Part shown: positions 1-13,664 of the stretch, piece by piece
Numbering within the stretch: position 1 is the first letter of the stretch
Layout: every line of letters begins with the position of its first letter
Source: Aquila chrysaetos chrysaetos
Taxonomy: Eukaryota; Chordata; Aves; Accipitriformes; Accipitridae
Assembly: GCF_900496995.4 (NCBI RefSeq)
Contig: NC_044023.1
Location: 24,994,453-25,058,452 of the forward strand
Direction of reading: 5' to 3'
Length of the DNA: 64,000 bases
Notes under the pieces: generated by a model
The model's database searches: none
The model's input: only the letters and a program-made list of their open reading frames with translations
What the model was told of the DNA's origin: nothing
Position numbers and translations under genes: made by a program

Positions 1-1442
1 GTGATCCTATTACAATTTGTAGGCTCTACATCCCAGCATACAGTTGAAATTTCAAGTTCATGATGTTTCTGACAGATTCCTTCTTTGATAACAGGACCAT
101 GCTTTCAGCTGAGACAAGATGTCGGAATGTGGCTCATTCAAATGACTTTTACTGGAATTATAAAGGTGGCACTGCAAAATTGCTCTATTCTAGACAGGTT
201 TCAGATAGGCCATGCTTTTCACACTACTGTTAAAACTCGAGTGCTAGGGCATATAGAATGGTTAAACAGGTCCAGATTTATCTGAATTGTGCCACTACTT
301 TTTGCTATGTGGAAAGTATTATATTTAGGTCAGTTTGCAGTTAGAATTACTTCTTCAACAAGTGGGTCAAGGCCTTGTTTGGAGTATATCTTACAACTTC
401 AATATACACACACAGATCAATGAGTCTGTAAGGAAGGAATCCTAAATTGTCTACAGATAGCTAGCTTAGAGCAGGATTTGCAACTGCTTCTCAATTGTCT
501 GGGCCCAGCGTGCACCAATAGGCATTAATGGTTCCTGAACTCTAAGCTGAGCTCTGTGTTTCCCCTTTCCCCATGGGACTTGCTGCCATTCACAGTCTGG
601 CTGTGAACAGACTTAAAAGCTGATCCTGACTTTTTGATGTTGGTAAACCTGTGGATATGGAGAACCCTGGAAATGCTGGTTTAGAGTTTAAGTGCACCTC
701 ATCAATGAAGTCTGCAGAAACACGTCTACACTGCATCCTCAGGGTATTTCGTTCCAGAGTGCCTGTGATCTTCCCAGCTAATAAATGATTTCCAATGTGG
801 TGAAGAAGGAATAAAATATTTTAGCCTTTATGCTGACCAGTAATAAAAGCATTTTTTATCCTTATCTGGTCTGATTCAGGCTGGACTTGCAGCTTATATG
901 TAAAGATTTTCCCAGAGAAAATAAACTAAATGGATTTGAATGAATAGCCTGAAGGTACAGCAGTCTCAGATGTGTGACTCTAGTCAACTTAATGACATCT
1001 GATGTTGAACTGCATGAGTTTATGAAGCTCTTCATTTATCTGCCTGGCAGAGGCTTTTTCATACAGCTGGGGAATTGATTGTTGAAGTTGCCAACAATGT
1101 TATACCAGAGATTTAAATGCTCATTAAAATCAGAGGTAGTTCAATAATTTACTACTTTCAATCAGGTTTAGATGAAATTCTCATTGTTTTTCATTTTGCC
1201 TGTGAGCCTGAGAAATCATGCTGATAATGGATTTTATTAATGAAGAATGCGACAGACTCTACTGGAAGCTAAAGTGGTGACAAAAAGCTCTTTAGACAGA
1301 ATAATGCCACAGCTTCTCTACATTCTTCTTCTGGAGAAGGAAAGGCCTCATCAGTACATTGCATCTTCTCCCTTTGTGTTTGTTCCCTATAAAGGAGCCC
1401 TATTCCTCCATAAGTAAGGAATGCAGTATATATATATGTATA
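1..1442. other. Intergenic sequence, no gene seen
   Basis: AT-rich single-copy-looking DNA. Only short chance open frames are present and none has splice-flanked or family-like coding. A short TA-rich run lies at about 1429-1440, just before the CR1 element. Confidence 0.6.
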
Positions 1443-2690
1443 GATTAGAGACAGCCAACATGGCTTCACCAAGCACAAATCATGCCTGACTAATCCAGTG
1501 GCCTTCTACAATGGAGTGACTGCATCAGTGAAGAAGGGATGAGCTATGGATGTCATCTACCTGGACTTCTGTAAGGTCTTTGATATGGTCCCCCACAACA
1601 TTCTTGCTGTTAAATTGGAGAGATAAGGGTTTGATGGATGGAATGTTAAGATGGATAAAGAATTGGCTGGATGGCCACATCCAAAGGCTTACAGTCAACG
1701 GCTTGAGTCCAAGAGGAAACTAGTAACAAGTGGTGTTCCTCGGGGGTCCATACTGGGAGCAGTACTATTTAATATCTTCATCAGTGACACAGGTAGTGGG
1801 ATTGAGTGCACCCTCAGCATGTTTGTGGATGACACCAAGCTGAGCGGTGCAATTGATCTCTAGAGGAAAGGGATGCCACCCAGCAGGACCTTGACAGGCT
1901 TGTGCAGTGGGCCAGTGTGAACCTCATGAGGTTCAACAAGGCCAAGCGCAAGGTCCTGCACCTGGGTCGGGGCAACCCCCAGTGTCAATACAGACTGGAG
2001 GATGAATGGATTGAGAGCAGCCCTGTGGGATACTGGTGGATGAAAAATGGGACATGAGCCAGCAACGTGCACTTGCAGCCCAGAAAGCCAATTGTATCCT
2101 GGGCTGAATTAAAAGAAGAGTGGCCAGCAGGTCAAGGGAGGTGATTCTCCCCCTCTCCTCTGCTCTTGGTGACACCCCACCTGCAGTACTGTGTCCAGCT
2201 GTGGGGTCCCCAGTATGAGAAAGACATGGACCTGTTGGAGCGGGTCCAGAGGAGGTCCACAAAAATGATCCGAGGGCTGGAACACCTCTCCTGTGAGGAA
2301 AGGCTGAGAGAGTTGGGGTTGTTAAACCTGGAGAAGACTCTGGGGAGACCTTATTGCAGCCTTTCAGAACTTAAAGGGGACTTATAAGAAAGATAGGCAC
2401 TTTTTACCAGGCCCTATAGTGACAGGATAAGGGGCAACAGTTTTAAACTGAAAGTGGGTAGATTTAGATTGGACATAAGGAAGAAATTTTTCACAATGAG
2501 AGTGGTGAGATACTGGAGCAGGTTTCCCAGAGAAGTTGTGGGTGCCCTGTCATTGGAGGTGTCCAAGGTCAGGCTGGATGGGGCTTTGAGCAACCTGATC
2601 CAGTGAAAGATGTCCCTGCCCATGACAGGGGGTTGGACTAGATGATCTTTTAAAGCCCCTTCCAACCCAAAGCATTCCATATCATATCAT
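1443..2690 (+). mobile_element. Degenerate, 5'-truncated CR1 LINE (chicken repeat 1)
   Basis: This is the 3' part of a CR1 non-LTR retrotransposon. Broken frames still read as reverse transcriptase: a YLDF-type block near 1560, a GVPRGSILG-like block near 1733 (family form GVPQGS) and FVDD in place of the catalytic F/YxDD box near 1822. Further on, thumb/C-terminal blocks such as [12 protein letters not shown] and [11 protein letters not shown] can be read at about 2200-2335. Several stops and frame changes interrupt the coding, so the copy is dead. The non-coding tail ends with the usual CR1 wording (GTTGGACTAGATGATC near 2631, then CTTCCAACCC). The terminal 8-mer repeats expected of CR1 (ATTCTATG-like) are replaced by a short ATATC-like run. 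The element is sense on the + strand. Confidence 0.93.
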
Positions 2691-5600
2691 CTTCTGCCAA
2701 AATATGGACAATGTGGAGATAGGTGATCAGGTTAAAAACCTTCACAGTGAACTGAGAGAGAAGTTCAAAGCATCCTGGGTATACCTACATGGCATCACAC
2801 ATGAGCCAACTATATTCACACAGCTCAGATATAGGCTAGTATAACCTGCTTCTTATGTACAGTTAATTGGATTACAGTTATTCTCTCATTGCCTTCAAAT
2901 TAGAAACTTTTCTGATCTCTTTTTGTGGAGGTCTTCTGCTCTTACTGCCCTTTTACAGTGCCTTTCATGATACTGTAGGTTTCCGAGACTCCCAAATAAA
3001 TGACAGCTTTTTTCCCCCCAGAAGCTTTACACCAATTAAACAGCAGAACTCCCACTCGGAGGTGAGGATACATCCTGATATTAGAGGAACTGATGTTCAC
3101 CTCTGAATTTTACAGTCAGCTGTTTTGCATTTTAACCTATTCCATGACAAAAACAGTAACAAAAACATATGTTAAGTGATACGTGTTCTCTCAGAAGCCT
3201 GGTGTAACTATCTTCTCCATAAGCAGAGCTAGATTATCTCATTAAATGTTCTTATAAACAGTAAACGTGGTTCCTTGAAGCAATAAGACTTTTTTAAACA
3301 AAGCAAGGCACAAGCAGATGTGAGGCAGGCACATTCCTACCACTATTGTTTTAAAGCAGCAATGCTGACAGCTGGAAAAGTAGCCAAACAAACCACGAGT
3401 AGAATTTCTAAATCATACTTGCTTGGGCTGACAGCTGTAACATCCCACTGTGGAAAAACTGCACCTGTGCAATAAGCAAGACTACTGATAATCAAATGAA
3501 GGAAGAAAACAGCACACGGCCTTCAACTGTGTCAAGTGGGGGCATGCTCAGAATACAAGAGGCTAAAAATAAGTCATTACTCAAGCTCTTCTGTGTTAAT
3601 AGATGTTTTCAGGTCAGCTCAGATAAGACCGGATTCCTGCATTTTTGCTAATGAATAACTGATCAGAAAAAACACAGACCCAGTATGAATGCAAGCCTGA
3701 ACATCTGGAGATCAACTGTGAACACTTCGGAATTCAGAAGGTTTCAGTCAGGACTTTTAGTTCAGGACCACTTCTAATACAAAGGCATTAGTGTTACAAT
3801 CAAGAAATATGCAGCCAGGTTCTCTTAGCAATCTAGGCCAGACTTTCAGGTAATCTGGAAATATATTGAAAATAATATCTGGCAAAACTAACTTTACTGG
3901 CAAACCAACCCCTTTCATCCTTGCTCTTGAATGCATTTCTTTTCTACAGGTGTGAACGGATAAAAGTTAATCGGATTCTTTTCATGGGACGTGGTTATAT
4001 TCCCTTAGCACTACGTTACCAATTTTTCGGCAGACTAAACCTTAGTTTTTAGCAATAGGGGCTAACTTTGCTGTGGGTTTATTGCTATGTTCTTTCCCAT
4101 TTTCATTTGTTACCAATTTGCATGCTGCCTTCTTCCTTCTCAATAACCAGAGCTCTAGAAATTCTGTGGAAGCATCGATTTAATTTGTTGTCTGACATTT
4201 TAATATCACCCTCAGACTATGGTACAGAGAATTAAAAAAAAATAATCTGTCAAATAAAGCATACAAATTGATGATTAGAAACAAGGCAGAAACCTCCATG
4301 GATTTGGCCAAACATGAAACTGGAATAAAAAGATAGAAAGGAACCTGATATCTGCTTCCAACAATAGTCTGCATCCTCACAAAGCCATGGAGTCACTTGC
4401 CCTTAAAAAGACCAAAGAGGCCATAACACAGCAGCATGGGAAAGGTAAATTCCATCTCTGTCAGCCAGTCTGCCTGTTCCCCTTAAGTGGTGATGTTGAG
4501 GCTGCTCTTGCAAGGGTTTCTGTGCAAATGCAGACCCACACTAAGCGAACATCCTGCAAGCAAGGAAAACTTGCACAGTTTGAGAGAAGAGGGCCTCTGC
4601 AGACTTCCTACGGTGTGAAGTGATCATATTAAGTTCTCAGTTCAGGTCTACGAATGCTGTCCATGAAGGATCTACCTTATGAATCCCAGGTGTCTCCAGA
4701 TGAGAATTGAATCAGACCTTCATGCTTCAGGAAATATCTTAGATCTGACATTGCAAGGCTTTAATCAGCAATTGGCAAGTTCACCTGCAAATGAAACTAT
4801 GTTGGCTCATTGCTCATCTCATGAACTTTGAAACATCCTCAGACATACTAAATTATGTGTTTAATATGTTCTAATTGTTAATATGCTCTTATATGTTCAT
4901 ATGGCACAAAAATTCTTGCTTTAGAAGATGTAGATCAGCACGGCTATCTAGCCTGGGTATGGTGTGCCAGTCTAACTATTCTGCCCTGGTTCCTGACTTG
5001 TTTTGTTCAAATCTAACCCAGAAATTTTTGAACAGTGCTCCATTGCTGTTTGTTTGGGGGTTTTTGTTTGGTTTTGGTTTTTTTTTCCCATTAGATTGCA
5101 CATAAAGGAATATTTGATGCTTGAATCTAATCTGAAAACAACCTGTGATTAAAAAAAAATTAAAAAATCTAATCCCATTCAGAACACCAGTCAATATGCT
5201 TAATGAAAAAGCATAAGCTGGTTTTCTCAGGAAGATGAGAATATTACTGATCTGCTGGTTTCATCTGTAAATAGATATAGTGGACTGTTAAAGAACCTTT
5301 TTAGAGGTATCAGTCTGAAAGAACCAATTCAGTCATCCTTGTGAACTCTGCTGAGATTCAGGAAATACAGAAGGGCATTGAAAGCAGGAAAAAGCAATAA
5401 TTTGCTGCGAAGAACAAAACAGAGTCTATTATTATATCTCTCTTGGCATGAGGTGCATTTCTAGAAAAGCTCATTGCAGTTTCCAGTTATATAGATACCT
5501 CTTATCCCATACATGTAAATAATTTAGAGAAATATTGGCTCAAACCTCTTTGGAGGCTCAGCACTGAAAATTACATCTGTTGATATCTGAAAGCACAATA

Positions 5601-8600
5601 AAAATAAAATAGGAGTGGAAGGGTGGAGCTATCATAGGTAGCCATATATCAGAAACAGGTTTATTTATTTATATTTAGGTAATGGAAAAATACCCTTTCA
5701 GCTTGAGTGGATGTGATGCATACAGACGTTAGGAGGTTACTGTTGTCTACCTGTTTGCTACCTTTCCCTAAAAGTTACTGCCTCTCCAGTAGAGCTGCTT
5801 TGTAGTCATCTGTGCACTCTTCTCCCACATCAGCACAAAGCCAACGAGTAATTCGGCTATTTTCATTGGTACTGAAAGTCTAACCCTTACTCTACAATCA
5901 CATCCCTGTGAAATTCTAATGGGCCTATCACTTGTGAACCAAGTATTAATCCTTAGCTTCCATGTATGGTTACATGTTTGGGAAGTATTTTTAAATTATA
6001 GACTGTAAATTATTGCAAAGTGCCTTAGTATTCCCAAAACTATGCTAAATATATTTATTTTTGTAGAACTTTTTAAGTGGTATGTTGTGCCAAGTGCCCA
6101 ATGATTAAATATTAAATACACATTCACACATCTCAGGTTGAGCCTGTATGAATGGAGGTGCAATTTGACTCTGTTCTGCCAAATAGGAGTTGCATTACAG
6201 CTTAACATTCAGGATTGCTAAATCCCTTTGCTTGGTAACAAGAACCATGTGACGTTGCACATAATCATTAAGAATGTAGCATGGTTGGATGTCCTTTTAA
6301 CAGTAATTTGAGGAACATGTTTTAAATGCTAAGGTGTGGCTAAATTCACATTTAACTGCCATTTTAATTATTTTGCATTTTATTAATTGCTCACAGATTG
6401 ATTCAAATTTAATTATTACTATTTGGATGAACCTAATAATTAGTTTTTAATGCCTGCTTAATGGTCTTGCCTGATGATTTTGACCTGCTGGCCATTCTGC
6501 ATGCTCCTGTTTCAACTGAATTAGAACCAGGCCTTTCTTATAAAGTGAATAATTTGTGAGAATAACCTTTGCATGGTTTCATTTTCACATTGTAGATCTG
6601 TGTGTCCCCTTATCAGCCTGCTCAGTTACTATGTTTTTACAGCCAGGAAGCTATTCAAGGTGAAAGTATGGCCACCCTTTGATGCTTGTACTCTCTGTTT
6701 GCCTTAGTTTTTTCCTTCACTGAGGAATTACTGTGATGGCCACTGAAACCAGGATCAACGCTGACCTATCTGGTGATTCTCGCTCCTTCACAGCTCAAGA
6801 GGAGGTTGATAAAAGCAAGTCCTCAAGGAGTAAAACCAGGCTCCATATGGTCCTTTTCAGCTTGCTGAAGTACAAGCAGGCCAGTCACTGGGCCTGCAAT
6901 GATCAGAGCAGAGGGGAAAGGTAGAGAATTACTCTCATCTGGTGGAAGCAGCAAACAGGGAAATGTCAGGTATCTGTTTACATGTTCCTCCTAAAGCACT
7001 CAGATGAGAGACTGGAAGGTAGGCTGTTGAGTCATTGTTTGTGAAAGCAGTAAATCCTGCCGGGTACTGTTTTGCTTTGCAACATCTAAGTTTCCTATGT
7101 AAGTCTGTCTTGTTGCTGCTGAAACTCCAGAGAACACAAATTATCAGGCAATCAGGAGGAAACTATGGCCATGGGGAAAGCAAAACCAACCAGCACAAGG
7201 ATCCTTTCTGGGCTGATTAATGACTTGTAGCAATTACTCACTTCATACAAATGCTCAAAGGATATTAGAAGTGAATATTTTCTAGTTCTACCAGATTTCA
7301 GATAAGCAACCGCTGTATTCCACAGGCAGGAAATTAACCCTTAAGCTTGAGTTGAAAGTAAACTATATATTTGAATAAAAGATGTTACTCCTATTTTGCT
7401 GCAACAGAGTAGTACAGGCAAAGGGACTTTGCTGGATGATGCTGGACAAACAGCAGCATCATTAACAGGTATAATTTTGTTTCAATTAACTTATGGGTCT
7501 GATCCTGACCTTAAACTGGGCAGAACCAGCACTTCCTGCATAAGTCCTGATGAAGGACTGCTAAATGCGGCTCTGCGTGCCTCCAAACAGGGTCTGATTT
7601 GACTACTGAACTATTTTCTATCAGTGTGGCACCAGTGTCTCTCCTGATGCTCTAGAGCGAGTGTGACAAGGAGAAGAATCAGCCCAAGAAACACTGCTGA
7701 AAGATATTAAACCTAACTTCTAACACTGGTTATTCCCAGTATTTACTTCTAAAAGAGAAAAATGCAGCTAACTCAGTATACCTGCTACGCAGCCTCTGCC
7801 AGCAACTGTCAGACAGACGCTTCATGTTTCTGCATTTTCAAGCTTTTCTTGCACTTTTTGTCTCCATTTGAACACTTCTGAGACACCTAAAGGAGTGTCT
7901 TGAGTGACTTAAGTCTGAGAATCACAGATACAAACCAGAAGCTGATAATTTCCTTGCAATGTCAGTACAGTCAGGTCTTACAGCTGACACTGAGGGATTC
8001 CTTGGTGTTTTCTGAGCTGTTCTTTCACCACTGCTAAATTTTCTTACTCTAGATTTCAGTTTTTCTGCAACTTCAATCAAATGTTTAGTTTTATTTAATC
8101 TGATTCCTCAAAACAAAACATTTCTCACTATGTTGCTCTTTCCCTGAACAAAGAAATGCTTCTAGAGCTCTAACAGAAAATTGAAATTGGAATCTGACTA
8201 CTGTGATCATTTAGGTAGCTTATTGACAGATGGCTGGCTAGTGTTGTCTTCTGCAGCCAGAGTTCGACTTCAGAGCTGTAATGTAAGGAGAGAGGAGGCA
8301 AAAAGGAAGCAGGAGGCAGTATACAGAGAAAGGCAGAGAAAGGGGGGAGTCATAGCTGGGAGGAGATTTGATGGCACTCAAAAAAGCACAGCTGTATCTT
8401 GTGATGTTCAATTTGGGATCATGCATTTCATTTCTAATACAGCCCGAAAGGTAATTACTCAACTTCTCTTTTATTGCAGCTTTCACAATCTCACATTATT
8501 TTACTGCTCTTTCTGATATTGACTGATACCAGACCCACAGGAGCAGCTGAAACACTTGGATCAATGCCAACTCAGACCTGTTACAACCTATGGCTTGTCT

Positions 8601-10321
8601 TGCTTAGAAGAGATTTAAAAAACCAAACCAAAACAAAAAAACCCCAGAACAGCTCCCCAAGAATGAAAAGCACATCTGGATGCTGAAAATTTAATAAAAC
8701 AGGGACAATATTAATTTATACCAGCTAAAGATGATATAATGGATATAGGTCCCATTTGCTTCACTGGGCTCTGAATAGCGTAGCAGCACTGGCAAGTACA
8801 ATTCTCTGAAAAGTACCTCATTAGCTCTGTCAGCCTGCCACAGCTGCTACAGACCAAATCCTGGAAAGAAATGCCACTGAACAGAGGAGTTGCTGTTGTC
8901 TACCGGATAGAAAATTTACCCCAGGCTGGACCAGAAACAAATAATAAACTATTTCCTATTCAGAAGCAAAAAAAAAAAACAAAACCCCAAACCCTAGACT
9001 TCTAGCCTCATGCTATTTAATCTTTATCTTAATTTTTAAAAAAATTAAGTAAATTCATCGACAATATAAATCCATTGAAATTATTGCCTGAACCCCAGCC
9101 CTGGTTCAGTCTCGAACCTGAAATCAAGGGAGTATGGACAGGGAGAAATTTCATTCTGCTGGGCTATCAAACATTGCTGGTGCCAATTTAAAATAGAGGA
9201 TTTACCAACTGCTGTAGCATCCACTGAACATGCTTAAATGAGATTTCTTTGTGAGGAAACTTATTCCAGAGTCTTCTAAGATTTACAAAACTGTTATTTT
9301 TCAGCATCACTACAAAAAACTCTGAGACTAGACATCAACTTTAGATTTTTTTTTTGCCCCATATTGCAACAAAAATAATAGGCAGTCACTTCATGAGTCA
9401 TTTGTTTATCTCAGTGCCTTTGAAGCATGGATGTGATCAAGAACATTAACATGTTTTCTGAAGCAGAAAAACATTAAATAACCAAAGACCTTTAGCAACC
9501 TCTAGCGATATCAAGTAAGATGATACAATATCGCTCATGTAACTTGATCTTTTCACTTGGGTTTCCAGTAGATAGCACCTAAATTCTGCTAAAATCACAG
9601 ACTTATTCTCGATCTGTACTACTTCAAGGGCTGAAGTTGGTTCACATGCTGTCGTAGGGCTCTGCTTTCATTCTCACACCCAGAAAGAGGGGACAGTTGT
9701 CAGACATACCTGGCACCTAGAGGCTGCCACTGTTACATGTATTGTCAGATCTTCAAAAGACAAAAGTGCCCAAGACAATGACTACTTCAGCAAACCTGGC
9801 TACTTCATTTGTGTCTAAATGGGAAAGATAAACCTTTGAAAATTTCATCACATACCTGTCAATTCATGATCATTAATTTGTTTGTAATTTTTTGTGTTGT
9901 CAATTTGCCAGGCAGTTGAGAACTCTAAACACCAGAACTTAGTGGTAACAAAACTGTTGTAGTCCTGCAGACTACTAAATTATTATACTAGGAAGGTCCA
10001 AACAATAACACCATGTAATCAGGATTCTGAAGCAGAAGTCCAAATAAGCCATGATTTATTGTGTAATCAGATACTGCTTTACTTCACGGTCCCCAAACTC
10101 TCTACTACTACACATCACTGACCTTGTAATTAAGTGGTCTGCAGCTACCAGAAGGTAAAAGGACTTAATAACCTTGCAATTTTAGTCCGCTATAGAATGA
10201 GTACATTGCACCTGGCTTGACTGGCAAAACTGGCTGCTTTATACAAGCCAGGAAAAGGATTTGCTAACTCAGAGCCAGTTTTACCAATAGTTCTGTAGAC
10301 ACAGTCCTCTGTATCTACTGC
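2691..10321. other. Intergenic sequence, no gene seen
   Basis: About 7.6 kb with no convincing exon. It contains T/G-rich and A/C-rich low-complexity stretches (for example near 5053-5090, 8620-8645 and 8967-8990). An AT-rich segment around 6,340-6,640 is dense in TAATTA-type homeodomain core motifs and may be regulatory. Open frames of up to 111 codons look random in composition. Confidence 0.55.
6340..6640. promoter_or_regulatory. Candidate conserved non-coding element rich in homeodomain cores
   Basis: The segment packs several TAATTA, TTAATTG and CTAATAATTAG motifs and an ATTTTGCAT POU-like word into about 110 bp (6,361-6,455). A more complex unique stretch follows. This composition is typical of vertebrate developmental enhancers but is not proof. 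The nearest recognisable gene downstream is TRH, 19 kb away. Confidence 0.25.
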
Positions 10322-10380
10322 TGTACTGGGTCTGGCTGGGATGGAGTTAACACAAGTACTAAGCAGTCTGCTATGTCCAA
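10322..10380 (+). mobile_element. Fragment of the 5' end of an avian ERV LTR
   Basis: TGTACTGGGTCTGGCTGGGA followed by TGGAGTTAA strongly resembles the first 30 bases of the LTR family seen complete at 13,665 (there, AGCTGGGATAGAGTTAAC). Similarity fades after that, and no matching 3' LTR end is seen nearby. It is probably an old truncated or heavily diverged copy. Confidence 0.45.
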
Positions 10381-10619
10381 GTGCTCAGAAGGTGGCAACT
10401 GCAAGACTCTCCTCTCTTGACTTGATGTCATTTTACATATATCCTGTATGAAACTCCCTATGTAAGACCAAGTTAAAGTCTACTTTCTGGGGTAACAGCA
10501 GTTGACAGGTTCTAGCCCCCAATAAGACGGATGTTCAGTTTTGCTTCTGGAAGGCAAAATCCACATTGTCTGTCATCAACACAGGGTGTCTAGCAGTTTA
10601 AGTGGAGAGTTTAACTTTT

Positions 10620-13600
10620 TCTTGGGACTCCTGCACACAATATATTTCTAAGTTAGGCACCTATCTCACACTACAGATAGGAAACAGAAATGCAAAGTGT
10701 AAATGCCTTTAAGCAGCTCTCTGCAAGATCATCTCTGTTCTTAAATCTACACAAGGTCTTATACCAGTCTTTACCCAGGAGCCTTAGACAACCTTTTTAC
10801 TATCGGTAAACCTGGACCCTGAACCTGGGGTGATGTGCTCATAGGCAGAAATGATGAGGGATGTACAGAACTCTTTATTCTGCAGAATTCTGTAAACATC
10901 TCATGCTTAGGTATATCAGAGTTACTCCTGTCTGTCAGAGAGGTGACAAAGGCATACGTAACTAAGGCCAGGGCAGCGCGCTGGGTTGAAGTCTCCAAAT
11001 TATTTTCACAGCACCATGTTAAAGAGCAGCTGAACCACCACTGATAGAAGCAAACTTCAGCTGGAAATGTGAAATACTTAATATAAACCAGTTCCGGCTG
11101 AACTGTGTAATACTCAGACACGGGTATCATTAACTTCGTACCAATTTAGCAGTGTTTTTCAGTTCTCCATTACAGGCTGTATTGACCAATGCTATGTACC
11201 TTCAAGTAAAGAAAACTGCTACATGCTTTCTTCCTTCTCATGCAAATATGTGTTTACACGACTACTTTGCTCAGTACCTGGCCCCATACAGAACTGAAAG
11301 TGATTCTAATGAAGATGGAGTTACTGTTTTTCAATAAAAGCACAAGTAGTTGTAAAAGGTCAATAAGATTTACTCTGGTGTTGGCTTAGAGATCATTTGT
11401 TATTCAAATGACAAAGGTACTATGTTTACGAAGTACACTTAGTGATCAATGGTACTACCTGTTTATCAGGCAATCCTTGGCATTTCCATAATTTCTCCAT
11501 GCAATAAGACTTGAGCTTCGCTTACTCAACCCAAACAGCAGAGGCTCAGCAATAATCACAGATTATTGCTGAGATCTTCCAGAAAGTATTTTAAAAACAC
11601 TCTGTCAGTTTCTTGTTCTTGATGAGCCATTTCAAATGTCAAATGTTGGGTTACATTTTTGAATAATAGCTACAAAAATGTAATGTTATGAAAGTTTTAA
11701 CTCCGCATCTTCCATGATGGCCTCTGAATCAGAGTAATGGAAATGCAGGTCGAAAAAGGACTTCTAAGAATATTTTTTTACTTTTTCTAGTTGCTTTACT
11801 TTTTTTGTAGTTTCTAGATCTATAAGCATTTTCTAGCTGACCTATAGATCATCACAGAGCAAATTTAACAAAAGGATTGCTTTTATTAATGACTTTTTAC
11901 TCATCCCTTTGAATTCATTCTAAACCCTGCATTGTCTCATACCACAAGTTGAAAATCACTGATGCATTACAGCTATCTCTACATTCACGAATATGAAGAC
12001 AATCACCAGCCATTCCAGGAGTGCATTCTAGAATTCCATAATACCATTTAGGTGCCAATGTAGAACATTTCAAATCTGACAGCAGCTATAGACAAGGAAA
12101 GAAAGACATCTGGAGGAGAAAACTGTTTATTAAAGTCATCAGTGGTTTGTAGAAAGAATCCTGTGAAATTGCTCATTTAACAGGATGTTACATTGTTGTT
12201 TATGGGCCAAGAAAAGCGTTGGTATCACAGTCACACCAAAGCTTCACTGGCGTCCAATCAAACACAACTTTTCTATTTACCATTTTCTTGACTTAAATTT
12301 GCGTACCAGGCCCACCGGGCTTGGTGAATTCTACTTGCTTCCTAAAAAAAACCCCAACTATTAACAACACTTTTGACTTCTCTTGTCACGATCCGAGACC
12401 TTCAAAGCATGTCACAAGCATCAAAAGTCACTGTATTGTATCACTATCACTTATTTGTGGACAGGGAACACAAAACTCAGGTATTTAAGGGTCTACCTAA
12501 TTTCAGTTACCATCTATGAAAAGTCTGACTCTGATTTTAACTACAGCTGGATTTCTGCCTTAATGCACCACTAAGAGTCACAGAGCAATTCAATGGGAGA
12601 GACAGAAATAGAATACAGCTGTCCCAATTCTCAGACTCCATTCTAACCAAATGACCATGTGGGCTCCCAGCTTGATGCTTATAAAAATACACCAGCTGCT
12701 GAAGGTTGCATCTGCAAACCATTCTCTAACTGCTTTTAACTGCTTTTAAATGTATCTTCGTTCATATTCAGGCTCAGCTGAAAAGGCCTGGGGGGAAGGC
12801 AGTGACAGAAGACTTGAGAAGCATATAGACTTTGTGCCTCACAGTATTCTCAGCAGAAGCAGGTATCAAATGACTCAAGGAACTTTTACTCCAGTGCTAC
12901 ATGTTCATTCACTCACCTTCCCTTGGGATGCAGAGAGTGTGCCAGCTGGGCAGATGTGAAGAGGAAGCCACAAGAAGATCACAGAAGCCATTTCTAAAAG
13001 CCAATATTAGTCCTGGTCTCAGCATATACCTCACCAGTCACGTACATGCCTTTATTGTCCCATAAAGAATGACGTCCAATATTTGGCCTATAGAACAGCT
13101 TTAGTTATAATGGCAGCTGAATACCCACTGATTCTCACTTCATGTTATTTGCTTGTAAACAAACCCATTAAGCACCAGTGGAAAAGTCTATTGTTATTAC
13201 AATGACTATGAAAGTTATAAAGATGCAAATTACATAAAGGTCTTTGTCATTATGTAGCTAGTAGTACAATATGAAAATCATCTTACTTGAACAAGTGGTT
13301 GTGGGGATCTTCTTCCTCTCACCCCAAGTCTCTCTGTTGTGCATCAAGCTTCATGTAAATGACTATGAATGATGGGCAGGGGAACAGTTCTAAACTGAGT
13401 ACTCTGTAAACTTCCCTCATATTAACCAGGCAATTCACTCAGTCCTCCAAAGAAGGGACTTGCTGACCTATTGTGCTCTACACAATGTGCACATCTCGGC
13501 ACTGTATTATACCTCTGGTGGCTTCTGTGGTTAGCCAAGTACAAGCTGTAGCATTTCCCAGTTGATTTCTAGCCACTAATCCATACCTTTGATGCACTGA

Positions 13601-13659
13601 AAGCTTGGATTTTAAGTAACAGCTTCCAGTTTCACTGGTGCCATCAGTGATGGGTGCAA
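10620..13659. other. Intergenic sequence, no gene seen
   Basis: About 3 kb of AT-rich sequence between the two LTR-related stretches. No exon-like open frame, RNA gene or long repeat was recognised. Confidence 0.55.
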
Positions 13660-13664
13660 GTGAT
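13660..13664. repeat. Target-site duplication, left copy (GTGAT)
   Basis: GTGAT directly precedes the LTR's TGTCCT start and is repeated directly after its ACAACA end at 14,248-14,252. This marks a retroviral-type integration. Confidence 0.85.

Noticed and set aside
8181-8516. 111-codon + strand frame with an RREEAKRKQEA-like charged stretch
   Set aside because: No recognisable family, random-looking ends and no convincing exon boundaries with continuing neighbours.
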